Part shown: positions 1-9,866 of the stretch, piece by piece
Position numbering within the stretch: position 1 is the stretch's first letter
Layout: every line of letters begins with the position of its first letter
Assembly (NCBI GenBank): GCA_964036045.1
Contig: OZ038382.1
Coordinates: forward strand, 75,936,687-76,000,686
Direction: 5' to 3'
Length of the DNA stretch: 64,000 bases
Origin: Eutreptiella sp. 'Long Island Sound 2002'
Taxonomy: Eukaryota > Euglenozoa > Euglenophyceae > Eutreptiales > Eutreptiaceae
Translations under genes and position numbers: made by a program
The notes under the pieces: model-generated
What the model was told of the DNA's origin: nothing
The model's database searches: none
The model's input: only the letters and a program-made list of their open reading frames with translations

Positions 1-780
1 TTTATTATGGGGACACATTGTGGATCCTCAATATGGGGTCATGTTTAACGCTCTTAGGCCCCACATGCCTCTAGCGTGGTCTGGACAGCGCATTGTGCTC
101 CTACCGTACACAGGCATTGCCTGGGGACGTCTGCCTGTGGCGATGCAGAATGAACTGGTTACGTTTGGCTTCCCAAGGTGAAGATGTGTTTTTTGTGTAG
201 CGCTTCGTGCAACAGGGGTTGGACCGGTGAAGCCGGTGCAACCGCGCGCCTGTCCAGCGGTTGAACCAACTGGAATGCCGGTTACATTTTAGTGCAATCC
301 ATGAGGAAACAAGCTTCTGACAATCAAGTGTAGGCTTGCATGTAATTGTTGTTCACTAAAAAGGGTCCAAAGTCCTAAGGAGAATCCAAACAAGGCGCAG
401 GGGTGTATGTCACCACGCCTAACGAAAAGTTGATGGTGAAGCCGTGCGGTTTCACCAATACAGCCGCCGCCACTGGAACCTACACCACCACCGCCGTGAA
501 ATATGATCCAAGAGAAATAGGTCTGCAGTGTTTTGCACCAATGAGGCAAGAACGTTTTCAAAAACATTCTTTTTAGGGGGTGTGGCATCTCTTGGAGGGC
601 TCAAAAATAGCGGTTTTCAGGTTGCTACTTAACAATTTGTTGCTGTACCACGATAGGGGTTCAACCGTGGAGAAGCCGTAATGAAAGTGCGCGGTTGAAC
701 TCGGTTGAACCACGTTTTCAATTGGGTATTTCAAGGGTACCTGATCCAAATGAGCCCGTAGGGTAGCACGGGCCCGGCCC
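1..780. other. Left-edge sequence without a supported gene
   Basis: No reading frame here has protein-like composition or a recognisable motif. The sequence has mixed base composition and scattered copies of a short ggttgaac word in both orientations (around 260, 661 and 700-712), but no ordered repeat. It changes to GC-rich sequence near 780. Confidence 0.5.
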
Positions 781-1384
781 AAGACGGGATGCACGGCAAT
801 CCACCGCCCGGGGCCCCGGAGACAGAGGACATCCTGGCATCTATCTTGGACGAGAGCGCAGCGACGGCAGGCCGGGGATCGCCAACTGACGGGCACCTCG
901 ATGACGATGAGTCGTTCAGTCCTTCAAAGCCTTCAGAGCGTCCTGCCGGGACGGGGGCCCCGCCACAAGACCGGCAACCACATTCACGCCGCGGTACGCG
1001 GCGCCACGCGGGGAGCTCGCTCCCCGCGCACGAGACCTTGCCTCCGCATCCCACCAGGCGCATCTTCGCCGCAACTATGCCGCCTTGGGACCGATGGCCT
1101 CCATCCAAGGAACCACCAGGGGGGACGATCGTGCACCGAGGAGGGTGATGGAGATGGGTACCCAACAAGCTCGCACACAGGACGTGCCGCCCCGTGGGGC
1201 CCAAACACCAGTAGCTGCCGGCATCATCAGTGGGCCGACGGAGCGGATGCCCGGACAGGAGAGCCTGGACTATGCACCATCCGAAGGGGACGCCCAGCGT
1301 CCCGCCGTGGGGGCAGAACGCGCGGCGGCCCTTGACCTGGATCTGTCGCTCCCCTGGACCTCCGACATGGAGCAGCTCACCCTC
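781..1384 (+). pseudogene. Left fragment of family X, interrupted by element 1
   Basis: GC-rich sequence with overlapping plus-strand frames (789-1148 and 1085-1384) encoding Pro/Gly/Arg/Asp-rich peptides with no domain I recognise. The 1085 frame is open right up to the element 1 boundary. Across the insertion it resumes at 14286 and meets an in-frame TGA within a few codons. The composition matches the sequence right of 14282, so the two flanks are best read as one older sequence split by element 1. Whether this part ever coded for protein is uncertain. Confidence 0.4.
1381..1384. repeat. Target-site duplication of element 1, left copy (cctc)
   Basis: The four bases just outside the left LTR are cctc and are repeated just outside the right LTR at 14282-14285. 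Four to six bp is the normal duplication left by retroelement integrases. A 4-bp match alone is weak, but here it coincides exactly with the TG/CA ends of both LTRs. Confidence 0.7.
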
Positions 1385-1727
1385 TGAAACCAGACCGGGT
1401 GGTCAGGAGCAGAGGTCGCAGTGGCATGGGCAGCAACATTGCTTGGCACCGAAGACATAACGATGGTGTTGACTGAATAGTATCCTGCAAACAGATATGG
1501 TACACATAGCCAATGAAATACCTGATATGCACATATGAGAAATCCACCCTATCATCCACTAATTGAATAACTACTAAACATCCAAGATTGCCTTATCTAT
1601 CCCACATCCTATGTTCCTAACAAGGAAATGGAATATGATATACCCTATCCCACATATATCCCATATATAGGGCCAAATAATGCTCCCTTAGGGGTAAAAT
1701 GCCAGGGTAGGGTTGTGACCTGCTTCA
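1385..1727 (-). repeat. 3' LTR of element 1
   Basis: 343 bp, colinear with 13939-14281 without gaps and with one substitution seen by eye. The element-strand ends are TGAAGC...TTTCA. It carries a copy of the gag start codon (at 1458), which here opens only a short frame running out into the left flank. Confidence 0.93.
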
Positions 1728-1738
1728 CCCCCCCACTT
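1728..1738 (-). other. Polypurine tract of element 1
   Basis: On the element strand the sequence just before the 3' LTR reads AAGTGGGGGGG and is followed directly by TGAAGC. A purine run abutting the 3' LTR is the primer for plus-strand DNA synthesis in LTR elements. Element 2 has a closely similar tract. Confidence 0.85.
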
Positions 1739-4700
1739 AAAACGACTGCCACGGGCAGGAAGTACATGCCCAAGAGGAACGTAGCAGTCACAAACAGCAG
1801 CAAATCATGGGTCAGCAGATTCCCTCCCAGGGGGAATCGAACCTACGCAGGCAATCTCGGAGCCGGCCGCATAGCCGCTGAACTAGCTCCGATCGGTGGG
1901 AATCGAACCACCGTCGAAATACAGAAATTGACGGACGGGATCCCGCAGGTCCCGCAATAAGTAGTAGGCGAAATCGCGAGCTGTTGCGCGTAGAGTCTGG
2001 TCCTGCGTGTCGCATGAGGCATGTGGGGTCCAGCAGGTAAGGGCAGGTAGTTTTTCAAAGAATTAAAACTAAAGGCAAAGTGGAATCACACTTTTAAACA
2101 AAACTGAAGGTAATGGTACATGCGAAACGGCGCGACGCGACAGTGCCAAAATTTTACTTTTGACAAAGAAAAGCCAGCAACAGGGACAGGAGACACTGAC
2201 AGCAACTTAGGACTGTGCCTGCAGCAGGGAGCACGTGGGGAAACAAAGGTAGAGGTCAGGGATGCATGACTGACTTGTGCTCGCCACTGTCTTGTGCATG
2301 CTTAGGCCACTTAACAAACACGGCCACGATGGCCCACCGTGCGCGCGGTAGCTCACTAATTAGAGGAAAGAGCTCACGATGGCCTCAGGGTAAATGATCG
2401 ACGATCATTTAGGCACAAACCAAAACACGGGTACGATGCCCACACCTTGCACCCACGTGCTTTAGATCGTTTATGAGGGCTTGATGTGCTTGATGTTCTT
2501 GATGTGCTTGCCCGTAACGCTTGTAGTAATGAGTGAGCTCTTGCTTGTAAGATGTAAACTTGCTTGATTACTTGCTTGTAAACGTCCAGACAAGGCCTAG
2601 CCAAAGGCCCACTTGTCAAACTGACCCGACACACAACAAAAATGAAACGAAGGCCGGTGTGCCTTGTGTGTGGATTGCCGGAAACCAGCCACGACTGTGG
2701 CTAAATGCTACGGGCACGGCTCAGCCAAGGGCCGTGTCCGTGTGGATGCTTAATTTAGCATGTGTGTCACACGTGATGCACCACGTAGAGGGTAAAGGAG
2801 GAGGTACGGAGATGGGATGAGGGTGTGAGTAGACACACTTAAATAGACAAACCTCATAACCATGTAATAATAACCTGACCTCACTGCTAACCCCTCACCT
2901 AGGAGCCATACTACGTATATATATCATATATACACATAATAGAGCGATGCACACCGACAAACACAAGACACACTTGTGCGCGCACACCCATTGGCAGGGC
3001 CCGGGGGCACACACTCGCCCGGAGGGCATCACAGAGTGTGGGTCTCGCGGTGGCGGCCTTGGGGCACGTGATGGGGGCACTCCACACATACGGCACGTGC
3101 AAGAGCTTCCACAAACTACTCACGTACACACAACAAACAGTAAGCATATCCACAATAGAACACGTGTATAGATACGCCACCTTGTTGCTTGGTGTTCGTG
3201 TGTGTCTTGGGGGCGTGCGTATAAACACTTAGGTTAGCTTGCGTGTTACCTTTGTCGGTGGGTGTGCCACCGGCGGGCCGTAGCGCAGGGGGTCACCTCC
3301 AGGTTGCAAATTGGGGAGGTCGCCCGTACGGTCCCGCTGGTGTATCAGCCCACCCTGCTCCCCGGGGGCACGATGACACGCCCCGAAGGAGTTTTACTCC
3401 CCCAACCCCTTTACACCGTGTATGACGGATTCATGTTTACACCTCCGTGTGTAAACTTGGGCCGGTGTACACGGCTACAAAACCCCAAAGGTAGGTGTCA
3501 ACCTAGGTCTTGCTTGTTCGGGGGGCGGGTGATAACCAACGTAATAGGCAACCATATAATCCCGTAACTAAATTAATGGCATGCGCACACACACGCTACC
3601 ATTGGCCACGGGCACACCCGGTTTTGGTGTGTCTCGGACAGAGAGACTCGTGTGTGTTGTGGAAATCCAAGTCCACGCACGGGTCTCTATAAAGAAAAAT
3701 GCCACGCCCATATCCCAACCCGTTTGGTTGGGTGTTGGGATAGAGGACCCCTCGGGTGTTGTGGAAACCCAAGTCCACTCGTGGGGAACTCTAGAGAAAA
3801 CATTAATATACATATTCTCTCATAAACATATGCATGTGCACATCCGCCCTTTTCATCATATTGTTTGTTCCCTCTCGTTGCAGGCAGGAATTCCCCCGCG
3901 AAATTCATCAAGGACATGAAGAGCACACCCAGCCAGCATGCGGCCCCATGCAATGGCAATGGAGGGTACCCACTCCCAACCCGGGCACGCATGGCGACCG
4001 GGGACGAATACCCAGGCGGCGGAGACGGCCCAAATCCGCAACGCCACTCCTTGCCTTTGAAGACCCCACCCACTCATAGAGTGACGGGGCAAAGGCACCC
4101 ATTGCAATTCATATTAGAATACTTGTGTTGTAGAGGACGACCCCTCCCTCTAGGCTTAAGTCCTCGCCGTATGTAGTGGCAATTTTGCACGCCACGAAAT
4201 TTTTTCCACGTAATGTGAGCCACACGAGTATCTCGTACCTTGTATACCTACCCTCGTGTGGACAAGGGCAAATCGGTGGAAAACCATCACGCCCAACTCA
4301 AAAAGGGAAAATGGGTTGTACCCGCCAACCCAACGAAGTTTTCAAGCCTTCGCCATTTTGAGCAAATGATTTAGCTCGTTGGCTTGGGTCACGGGTCAGG
4401 GACGGTCGTGGGGTCGTGGTTTCGGTACGGGGCGGCACTCCGAAACCTTGCAAACACCACCATGCGCACAACCCGGCAGAGTCTTCGGGAAGTGCTTGCC
4501 ACGTTGTTAGCACCCTTGACAGGGGGCGTCATCGTGGGCAGGACTGACGGCAGTAGTCCTGGTGGTGGTAGGAGTGCTCCAGTAAGACCCAAGGATAGGG
4601 GTTTGAATGGCATTAAGACCCCCGAAAGAACACGTCCCACTTCCGCCCCAGGCTATATGCCACGCCACCCCACCCCAAGGACTCTCAAGCCTTTAGCGGT

Positions 4701-4886
4701 GAGAGAGGTAGACGGTGGGGTAAACCTGCGGTACCCACCGCCCTGCTCCGGTGGGGATTTTTGTAACCGAGGAGCGCGCCGTGCATGCACATCTTCTTTC
4801 CTGTCTCCCACCGCTTCTCGCTCTCTCCTCCCTTCCCCAAACAATAATATATCCATATTGGTTAGGGTTTTCTTTTCGTGGCACGC
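1739..4886 (-). other. Long untranslated 3' region of element 1
   Basis: About 3.1 kb between the pol stop and the polypurine tract with no supported ORF on either strand. It contains a tRNA-like relic near its far end and a degenerate direct repeat (about 3655-3705 and 3758-3802, sharing a 'ttgtggaaa.ccaagtccac' core). It could carry packaging or termination signals, but nothing specific can be identified. Confidence 0.55.
1829..1918 (-). other. tRNA-like relic with two B-box-like motifs
   Basis: On the minus strand there are two copies of ggttcgattcc, which fits the RNA polymerase III B box and T-loop consensus, about 60 bases apart. The first is flanked by GGTGG and CCACC, giving a T-arm-like hairpin with one extra loop base. 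Upstream of the second is tagttcagcggc, which fits an A box. No acceptor stem pairs, so this is not a working tRNA; it could be a tRNA-derived fragment captured by element 1. Confidence 0.3.
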
Positions 4887-7800
4887 TCATGAGAGCGGTC
4901 CACCAAGGTGGGCCAGGATGTCAACGGTTTGGGTGAGATTCTGTTTCTGCAAGTAATCTCTCCAAACTTTGTTGTAGGACGGTAAGAAGGTTTCAACGGG
5001 TTCCTCGGTATCCCAATCTTTGGTATAACCCTCCCACCGCACCTTGAAGAGAAGTCTCTTGCGGTAAGTACGGTGACTTAATATTTTCTTGACATTATAG
5101 GTGTCCTCCTCAAACTGGGAGGGCACCCTAGCAACCTCCTCCGTGTAATTTAGAGGCACGGGGGAGCGAGGGGAGTTGACCGTTTTCATTAAACAATCAA
5201 CGTGGACGTCAACTAACCTCCGTTGGTCCACTTGAATAACATAGAGGTCGTGCGCCTTCTTGGCCACAACCTCATAGGGCCCATCCCAATAGGGACAAGT
5301 CTTATCGCCAAGATTTTTGCGTTGGCGACGGACCCATACGCGGTCCCCTTTTGAGAAATTGGGGGACATCCTCCTACTCTTATTATACTTACGAGCCATT
5401 GTCTCTTGCACTTGAATCATAGCCCTCCGTGCAAGAGCAATAAGCTCCTCACGCCGTTGGAAGTAGTGAGCGGCGTCTTGGGCCACCCCCTTAGGCTCAG
5501 CAAGAGGAGGCCCCTTAGTACGGTTGTGTTTACCAAACACAATCTCGTTAGGTGTATAACCTGAAGGACCTGTAGTCTCATGCCACGCCCGTACAACGGC
5601 GGGCAAAACCTCTACCCAATTAGTTTTCTTTCTCTTCAAGGTAATGGCTTTAGCAACGGCACGCCTTAGCTGCTTGCCAGTATTTTCGGCCTTGCCATTA
5701 CCTTGGTGCCTACCCGCGAGACACATAGTCGAGCGGGCACCAATCTTAGAACAAAGGGTTTGGAAATATTGGCTCTCAAATTGTGGCCCACGGTCGGAGC
5801 ATATTTCACGAGGGGCTCCGAACCTATCCACCCAGCGCTCCATTACCAAATGGGCCGCTCTTCTCCCCGTTAGCCCTTCATCCTTGTCTCCATGACGGGG
5901 TTTAGGAATAGGGATCGCGATGAGGTAGCCGGAAAGCCGGCATACACATAGGAGCATTCGGTCATACACCTCTCCATCGTGGGAGGTGGAAGGGTAGTGA
6001 AACACATCAAGCGCTATGGAGTCCATGGGCTCCATAGGTATAGGCATAGGGGTCATGTACCCTTGCTTGCGCTTGGTGTCATGCGTGTGAATGGCACATG
6101 AGGGACACGTTTGACATTGCAGTTCCACTGCTTTGTACAACCCCTCACCTTCCACGCCATGGTTACCTTCTTTCCAGTGTTTTTCCACACTGGAGGTAGT
6201 TAAGTGAAATGCATCATGGTATTCGGCTACCAAACGATGCACTAGCGGCGTAGGAACACACCACCGTCCATTACGGACGAGCTTGTTATCCACCAACCTC
6301 ACTCCATCTTGGAAGCTCCCATTCAAGGCATCTTGCCACATTTGTTTGTAGCGTTGACAATTTGGGTAGTGTTTAGCCCAATTTATCTCAAAAACATTGG
6401 GAGCATCCTCCCCATGTATAGGAGTTTCCTTCTTGTGGGACTTCCAAGATTTTTTTATCCTGACAATTCGCTCCAGTCTCCGAAGCTTTCTCTTTTGCTT
6501 CGTCCCCCCCCCCCACTGGAGGCGAAGCCAGAGGGGGTGGATCACACGCGGGTGCCCCTTAAAACCGAGGCGCCGCTTTAGACCTAGTAACAACGGGCGC
6601 CACAACCGCCCTAAATACAAGGGGCGGGCGAGAAGTTCCTCCTTCTCGGCCGCCATCATGTCCTGCACATCCCCGGCCGCTTGGGCCGTCCCATGTATGG
6701 ACACATCACCCAACGCCGGGTTAGCAGGGTAAGCCCAACGGGACAAGAAATCACCCACGGGGTTCACTGGCCCCGGAGTGTAAACCACATGGAGGTCGAA
6801 TTTAGAGAACAATTCATGCCAACGTGCTTGGCGTGGAGAGGGACCCCCCACGGTTTTGAGGTCCTCCGTAGCCCAATTTTCAAGGCTACGGTGGTCCGTA
6901 CGGACCTCCACGCGCTTGTTCCCCACCCAACCATGCCATTTTAAAAGCGCCGCCACTATGGCGTAGCATTCTTTCTCCCGAGGGCTCCAATTCAATTGGC
7001 TGCCTGACAATTTGCGGGAGAAAAAGGCAAGGGGGCGTAGGGCACCATCGGGACTTTCCTGCTGTAGGGCCGCCCCCACCGCCCAATTACTAGCGTCCGG
7101 GGTGAGGACAAAGTCCTTATCCCAATCGGCTAGTTTGAGGGGAACAATATCCGTAATAGCACGCTTGAGCTTCAAAAAGGCCTCGTTAGCCGAAGCATTC
7201 CATGTTAGGCCTATCTTTTTGCCATTCTTATGCTTAGGCCAATCCTTTAACATATTAATCAAAGGGGTAGCTATGGAGGCGTAGTTTTGGACATAGCCCG
7301 AATAATAGTTGGCGAGCCCCAAGAACCCCCTGAGCTCCCGAACATTATCCGGTTTGTCCCAACGCTCAAGCGCCAACATTTTCCCTGGCGCCGGCCGACG
7401 TGTGCCATTTTCCAACACATGGCCACAAAACTCAACCGAACGAACAAAGAAATCGGTTTTGCTAACCGAAGCAACCAACTCCTCTTTTCGTAACCTATCC
7501 AACACGGCACGCACGTCGCGGTCGTGGTTAGCCAATAGCTCCTCCTCCGTCGCACCGGAGGAACCAATAATAATATCATCAATATATACGTCCGCACAAT
7601 CCAAACCCTGCAAAACATGGTCCATGACCCGTTGAAAAATAGCGGGCCCATTCTTGATACCCATAGGCATAACACGCCATTGGTATCGCTTACCCGCCAA
7701 ATTCATGGCGGTCTTAGCCCGGGATTCAGGGTGAAGGGGAATTTGATGAAACCCTTTACTCAAGTCCACAATCGTGAAAATCTTGTGTTTGGATTGATTT

Positions 7801-9803
7801 TCCAACATGTTTTCTATGAGGGGGAGGGGGTGTGCGTCGGGCAAGGTAGCCTCATTAAGTTGGCGGTAGTCCACCACGAGGCGCCATTTTCCCTTCTCTT
7901 TCTTGGGCACAACGAAACCGTTGGACGCCCATTCGGAGGCAGGGCACGGCTCAATCCAGCCACGAGCCAAAAAGTCCTCCACTATTTCTTGCTCCGCCGC
8001 AGCACGCTCCCCCACCAACCGTATAGGCTTCACGGACTTGGGTTTGGCGTTCGGGTATAGGTCAAGTTTAGCAAACCCCAACCGCTCCGTACCACGGACC
8101 TTAGGGTGTTCCTGGTCCGGACGGAGACGAACCTCCCCACTAAAAACATCCCTCTCATAGTCCGCGAGGATGCGTTTCCTCATGAGCTCCACCTCCGGAG
8201 ACACAATAGGCTCTTGGGTGGTGACAACGCCACCCACACGAGAAGCCGCCAACAATCGTGTGGCGCCTTTACGTTTTCGGTAACGCTTAACGGTAGTGGC
8301 CCTCCCACCCAATAACTCTCGTTCAATTTTCGCAATGCGTGAACCCACGCATTCTTGTGCCTCCAAATCTTCGGGGGTAGGATCAAGAGTAACGGGTGCG
8401 AGGAGTTTTTTATGGGTCGCCTGATACATGAGGGTGCGCACCGAAGCCAAATGGTTAGGCACCGTCTCATCCTCCGACTCTTCCTCCGAGGTCATGCCCG
8501 GCTCGCCATCCGTGTTGGGGTTAGAGACGGCCGGTGCCAAAACGGAGGCCACATGACATTTAGTGGCCGCCAAATTTTCCTCCGCAATACCACCGTCCAC
8601 GTATAGCGCCACCGTGGACCAACCCCGTTGAGGAAGGGGCGTGAGGTGGTCATTCTGATAGAGACAGGCTTTAGTCTCTGGCCCAGGAAGGTGGTACTCT
8701 TGCAAAGTAATTTCCATAAGGGGTTTCCACCACTCCCTATGCGTCCACTTCGGCCCTACGACGATGGCTCGTAGTTTTTCTTGCCGAATTTTCCGAACAT
8801 AATCGGAAAACCGATGATAGGGAGGGCACATCCAATACAATTTGGAGGGGTCCGCGGGAGTGGAAAAGAAATCTTCAAGCGGCGAAACCCAACGGGTAGC
8901 CTGGGCCATACCCGGGACCCTATTGAAGGCGTCCACGTCGGGGTTTTTACCAAATTGTTTTTTGACACGTGCGGCCCAATATGGCGTGAGGCCATAGTCA
9001 GACTGGGTCCACATGGACCCATCACGCCGCGTAGGTAGAACATCACGGGCAAGGGCTTCGGGAGCATATTCAACGAGCTCCAAAGCACAAGCCCGGTCCT
9101 GTACGGGGGCCACGGGGGAAGCGGTCAAGGCATAGGATATGTGTTTCTCGGCCTCAACACGGTTAGGAGGTTCGCCACCAGGGGGCGTAACCACAATGGC
9201 CGGGGCAGGGTGCGTAGGAGCGACCGCCCCAATGACTGGAACGGTTAGGCCCCACACGGACTGACGTGACACCTTACCATGAATGGGTTTCACCAAAAAT
9301 GGTTTGCCGGTTCGTGGAGCCTCACGGAAGTCCTCAATTAAAAAACGGGGGTGCACTGGATGGTGAGAGTACAAACAATTGAAACGGGCAAAATGGCTCA
9401 CACAATGTTCGTAACCCCATGGGTGCCCCAAAACCATATCCCAAGGTAAATTCGGGACAAGGTACGGGGACACGCCATACTGGGCAACACGAGGAAGTGA
9501 AACACTACCATCCACAACCCCCGTAAATTGAATTTTGACGTCTATTTGCTCGTCCCCCCCTGGCAAAGGCGTCTCATTATCTGCTTGGAGTAGGCGCCTC
9601 CGTTGAGGGGATTCATATTTTTCGGAGAGTTGGTCTCCAAAAACATTGGGGTTGGCCAAAGCGACCGCTTGGCACCCAAAATCCACCAAAACACGGAGGG
9701 CCTTGCGTTCTACATTGGGCAAAACAACCTGAACGGAAAGTTCGGTTTGAATCTCACTAGTCACTATATGCCCCTTCATGACTCTCGATGGAACGAGAGC
9801 CAC
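4887..9803 (-). CDS. pol: Pol polyprotein of element 1 (PR, MTase-like, RT, RNase H, IN, chromodomain)
   Basis: Polyprotein that copies the element RNA into DNA and integrates it. Residues are numbered from the GTG at 9803, but the frame is open back to the gag TAG (20 more codons) and is probably entered by readthrough. Domains in order: retropepsin-like protease with VDFG at 40-43 (DTG expected) and VLG at 124-126; methyltransferase-like region about 265-390 with CPPY at 326-329; RT about 590-800 with YIDD at 740-743; RNase H about 895-1010 (D903, E945, D970); integrase zinc region with C1230 and C1233; integrase core D1266, D1337, E1373; chromodomain about 1568-1622. It ends in TGA. The 1,638-residue frame has no break. 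Only the DFG triad is odd; the rest is a typical chromovirus Pol. Confidence 0.95.
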   Translation of the reverse strand: MALVPSRVMKGHIVTSEIQTELSVQVVLPNVERKALRVLVDFGCQAVALANPNVFGDQLSEKYESPQRRRLLQADNETPLPGGDEQIDVKIQFTGVVDGSVSLPRVAQYGVSPYLVPNLPWDMVLGHPWGYEHCVSHFARFNCLYSHHPVHPRFLIEDFREAPRTGKPFLVKPIHGKVSRQSVWGLTVPVIGAVAPTHPAPAIVVTPPGGEPPNRVEAEKHISYALTASPVAPVQDRACALELVEYAPEALARDVLPTRRDGSMWTQSDYGLTPYWAARVKKQFGKNPDVDAFNRVPGMAQATRWVSPLEDFFSTPADPSKLYWMCPPYHRFSDYVRKIRQEKLRAIVVGPKWTHREWWKPLMEITLQEYHLPGPETKACLYQNDHLTPLPQRGWSTVALYVDGGIAEENLAATKCHVASVLAPAVSNPNTDGEPGMTSEEESEDETVPNHLASVRTLMYQATHKKLLAPVTLDPTPEDLEAQECVGSRIAKIERELLGGRATTVKRYRKRKGATRLLAASRVGGVVTTQEPIVSPEVELMRKRILADYERDVFSGEVRLRPDQEHPKVRGTERLGFAKLDLYPNAKPKSVKPIRLVGERAAAEQEIVEDFLARGWIEPCPASEWASNGFVVPKKEKGKWRLVVDYRQLNEATLPDAHPLPLIENMLENQSKHKIFTIVDLSKGFHQIPLHPESRAKTAMNLAGKRYQWRVMPMGIKNGPAIFQRVMDHVLQGLDCADVYIDDIIIGSSGATEEELLANHDRDVRAVLDRLRKEELVASVSKTDFFVRSVEFCGHVLENGTRRPAPGKMLALERWDKPDNVRELRGFLGLANYYSGYVQNYASIATPLINMLKDWPKHKNGKKIGLTWNASANEAFLKLKRAITDIVPLKLADWDKDFVLTPDASNWAVGAALQQESPDGALRPLAFFSRKLSGSQLNWSPREKECYAIVAALLKWHGWVGNKRVEVRTDHRSLENWATEDLKTVGGPSPRQARWHELFSKFDLHVVYTPGPVNPVGDFLSRWAYPANPALGDVSIHGTAQAAGDVQDMMAAEKEELLARPLYLGRLWRPLLLGLKRRLGFKGHPRVIHPLWLRLQWGGGTKQKRKLRRLERIVRIKKSWKSHKKETPIHGEDAPNVFEINWAKHYPNCQRYKQMWQDALNGSFQDGVRLVDNKLVRNGRWCVPTPLVHRLVAEYHDAFHLTTSSVEKHWKEGNHGVEGEGLYKAVELQCQTCPSCAIHTHDTKRKQGYMTPMPIPMEPMDSIALDVFHYPSTSHDGEVYDRMLLCVCRLSGYLIAIPIPKPRHGDKDEGLTGRRAAHLVMERWVDRFGAPREICSDRGPQFESQYFQTLCSKIGARSTMCLAGRHQGNGKAENTGKQLRRAVAKAITLKRKKTNWVEVLPAVVRAWHETTGPSGYTPNEIVFGKHNRTKGPPLAEPKGVAQDAAHYFQRREELIALARRAMIQVQETMARKYNKSRRMSPNFSKGDRVWVRRQRKNLGDKTCPYWDGPYEVVAKKAHDLYVIQVDQRRLVDVHVDCLMKTVNSPRSPVPLNYTEEVARVPSQFEEDTYNVKKILSHRTYRKRLLFKVRWEGYTKDWDTEEPVETFLPSYNKVWRDYLQKQNLTQTVDILAHLGGPLS

Positions 9804-9847
9804 GGTAGTGTCACAGGGGTGCCCGAGGTTTTCTTCTTTCGAAGGGG

Positions 9848-9866
9848 GTGCCTCTGGGCACTCCTA
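9848..9866 (-). promoter_or_regulatory. Gag-Pol readthrough site: in-frame TAG with hairpin
   Basis: The gag stop is TAG at 9866-9864, and pol continues in exactly the same frame. Two bases downstream on the element strand is a perfect hairpin: stem gtgcc/ggcac (9861-9857 with 9852-9848) and loop caga. Structures just 3' of a stop codon promote readthrough in gammaretroviruses; applying that here is inference. A sense meaning for UAG in this host would also explain it. Confidence 0.55.
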
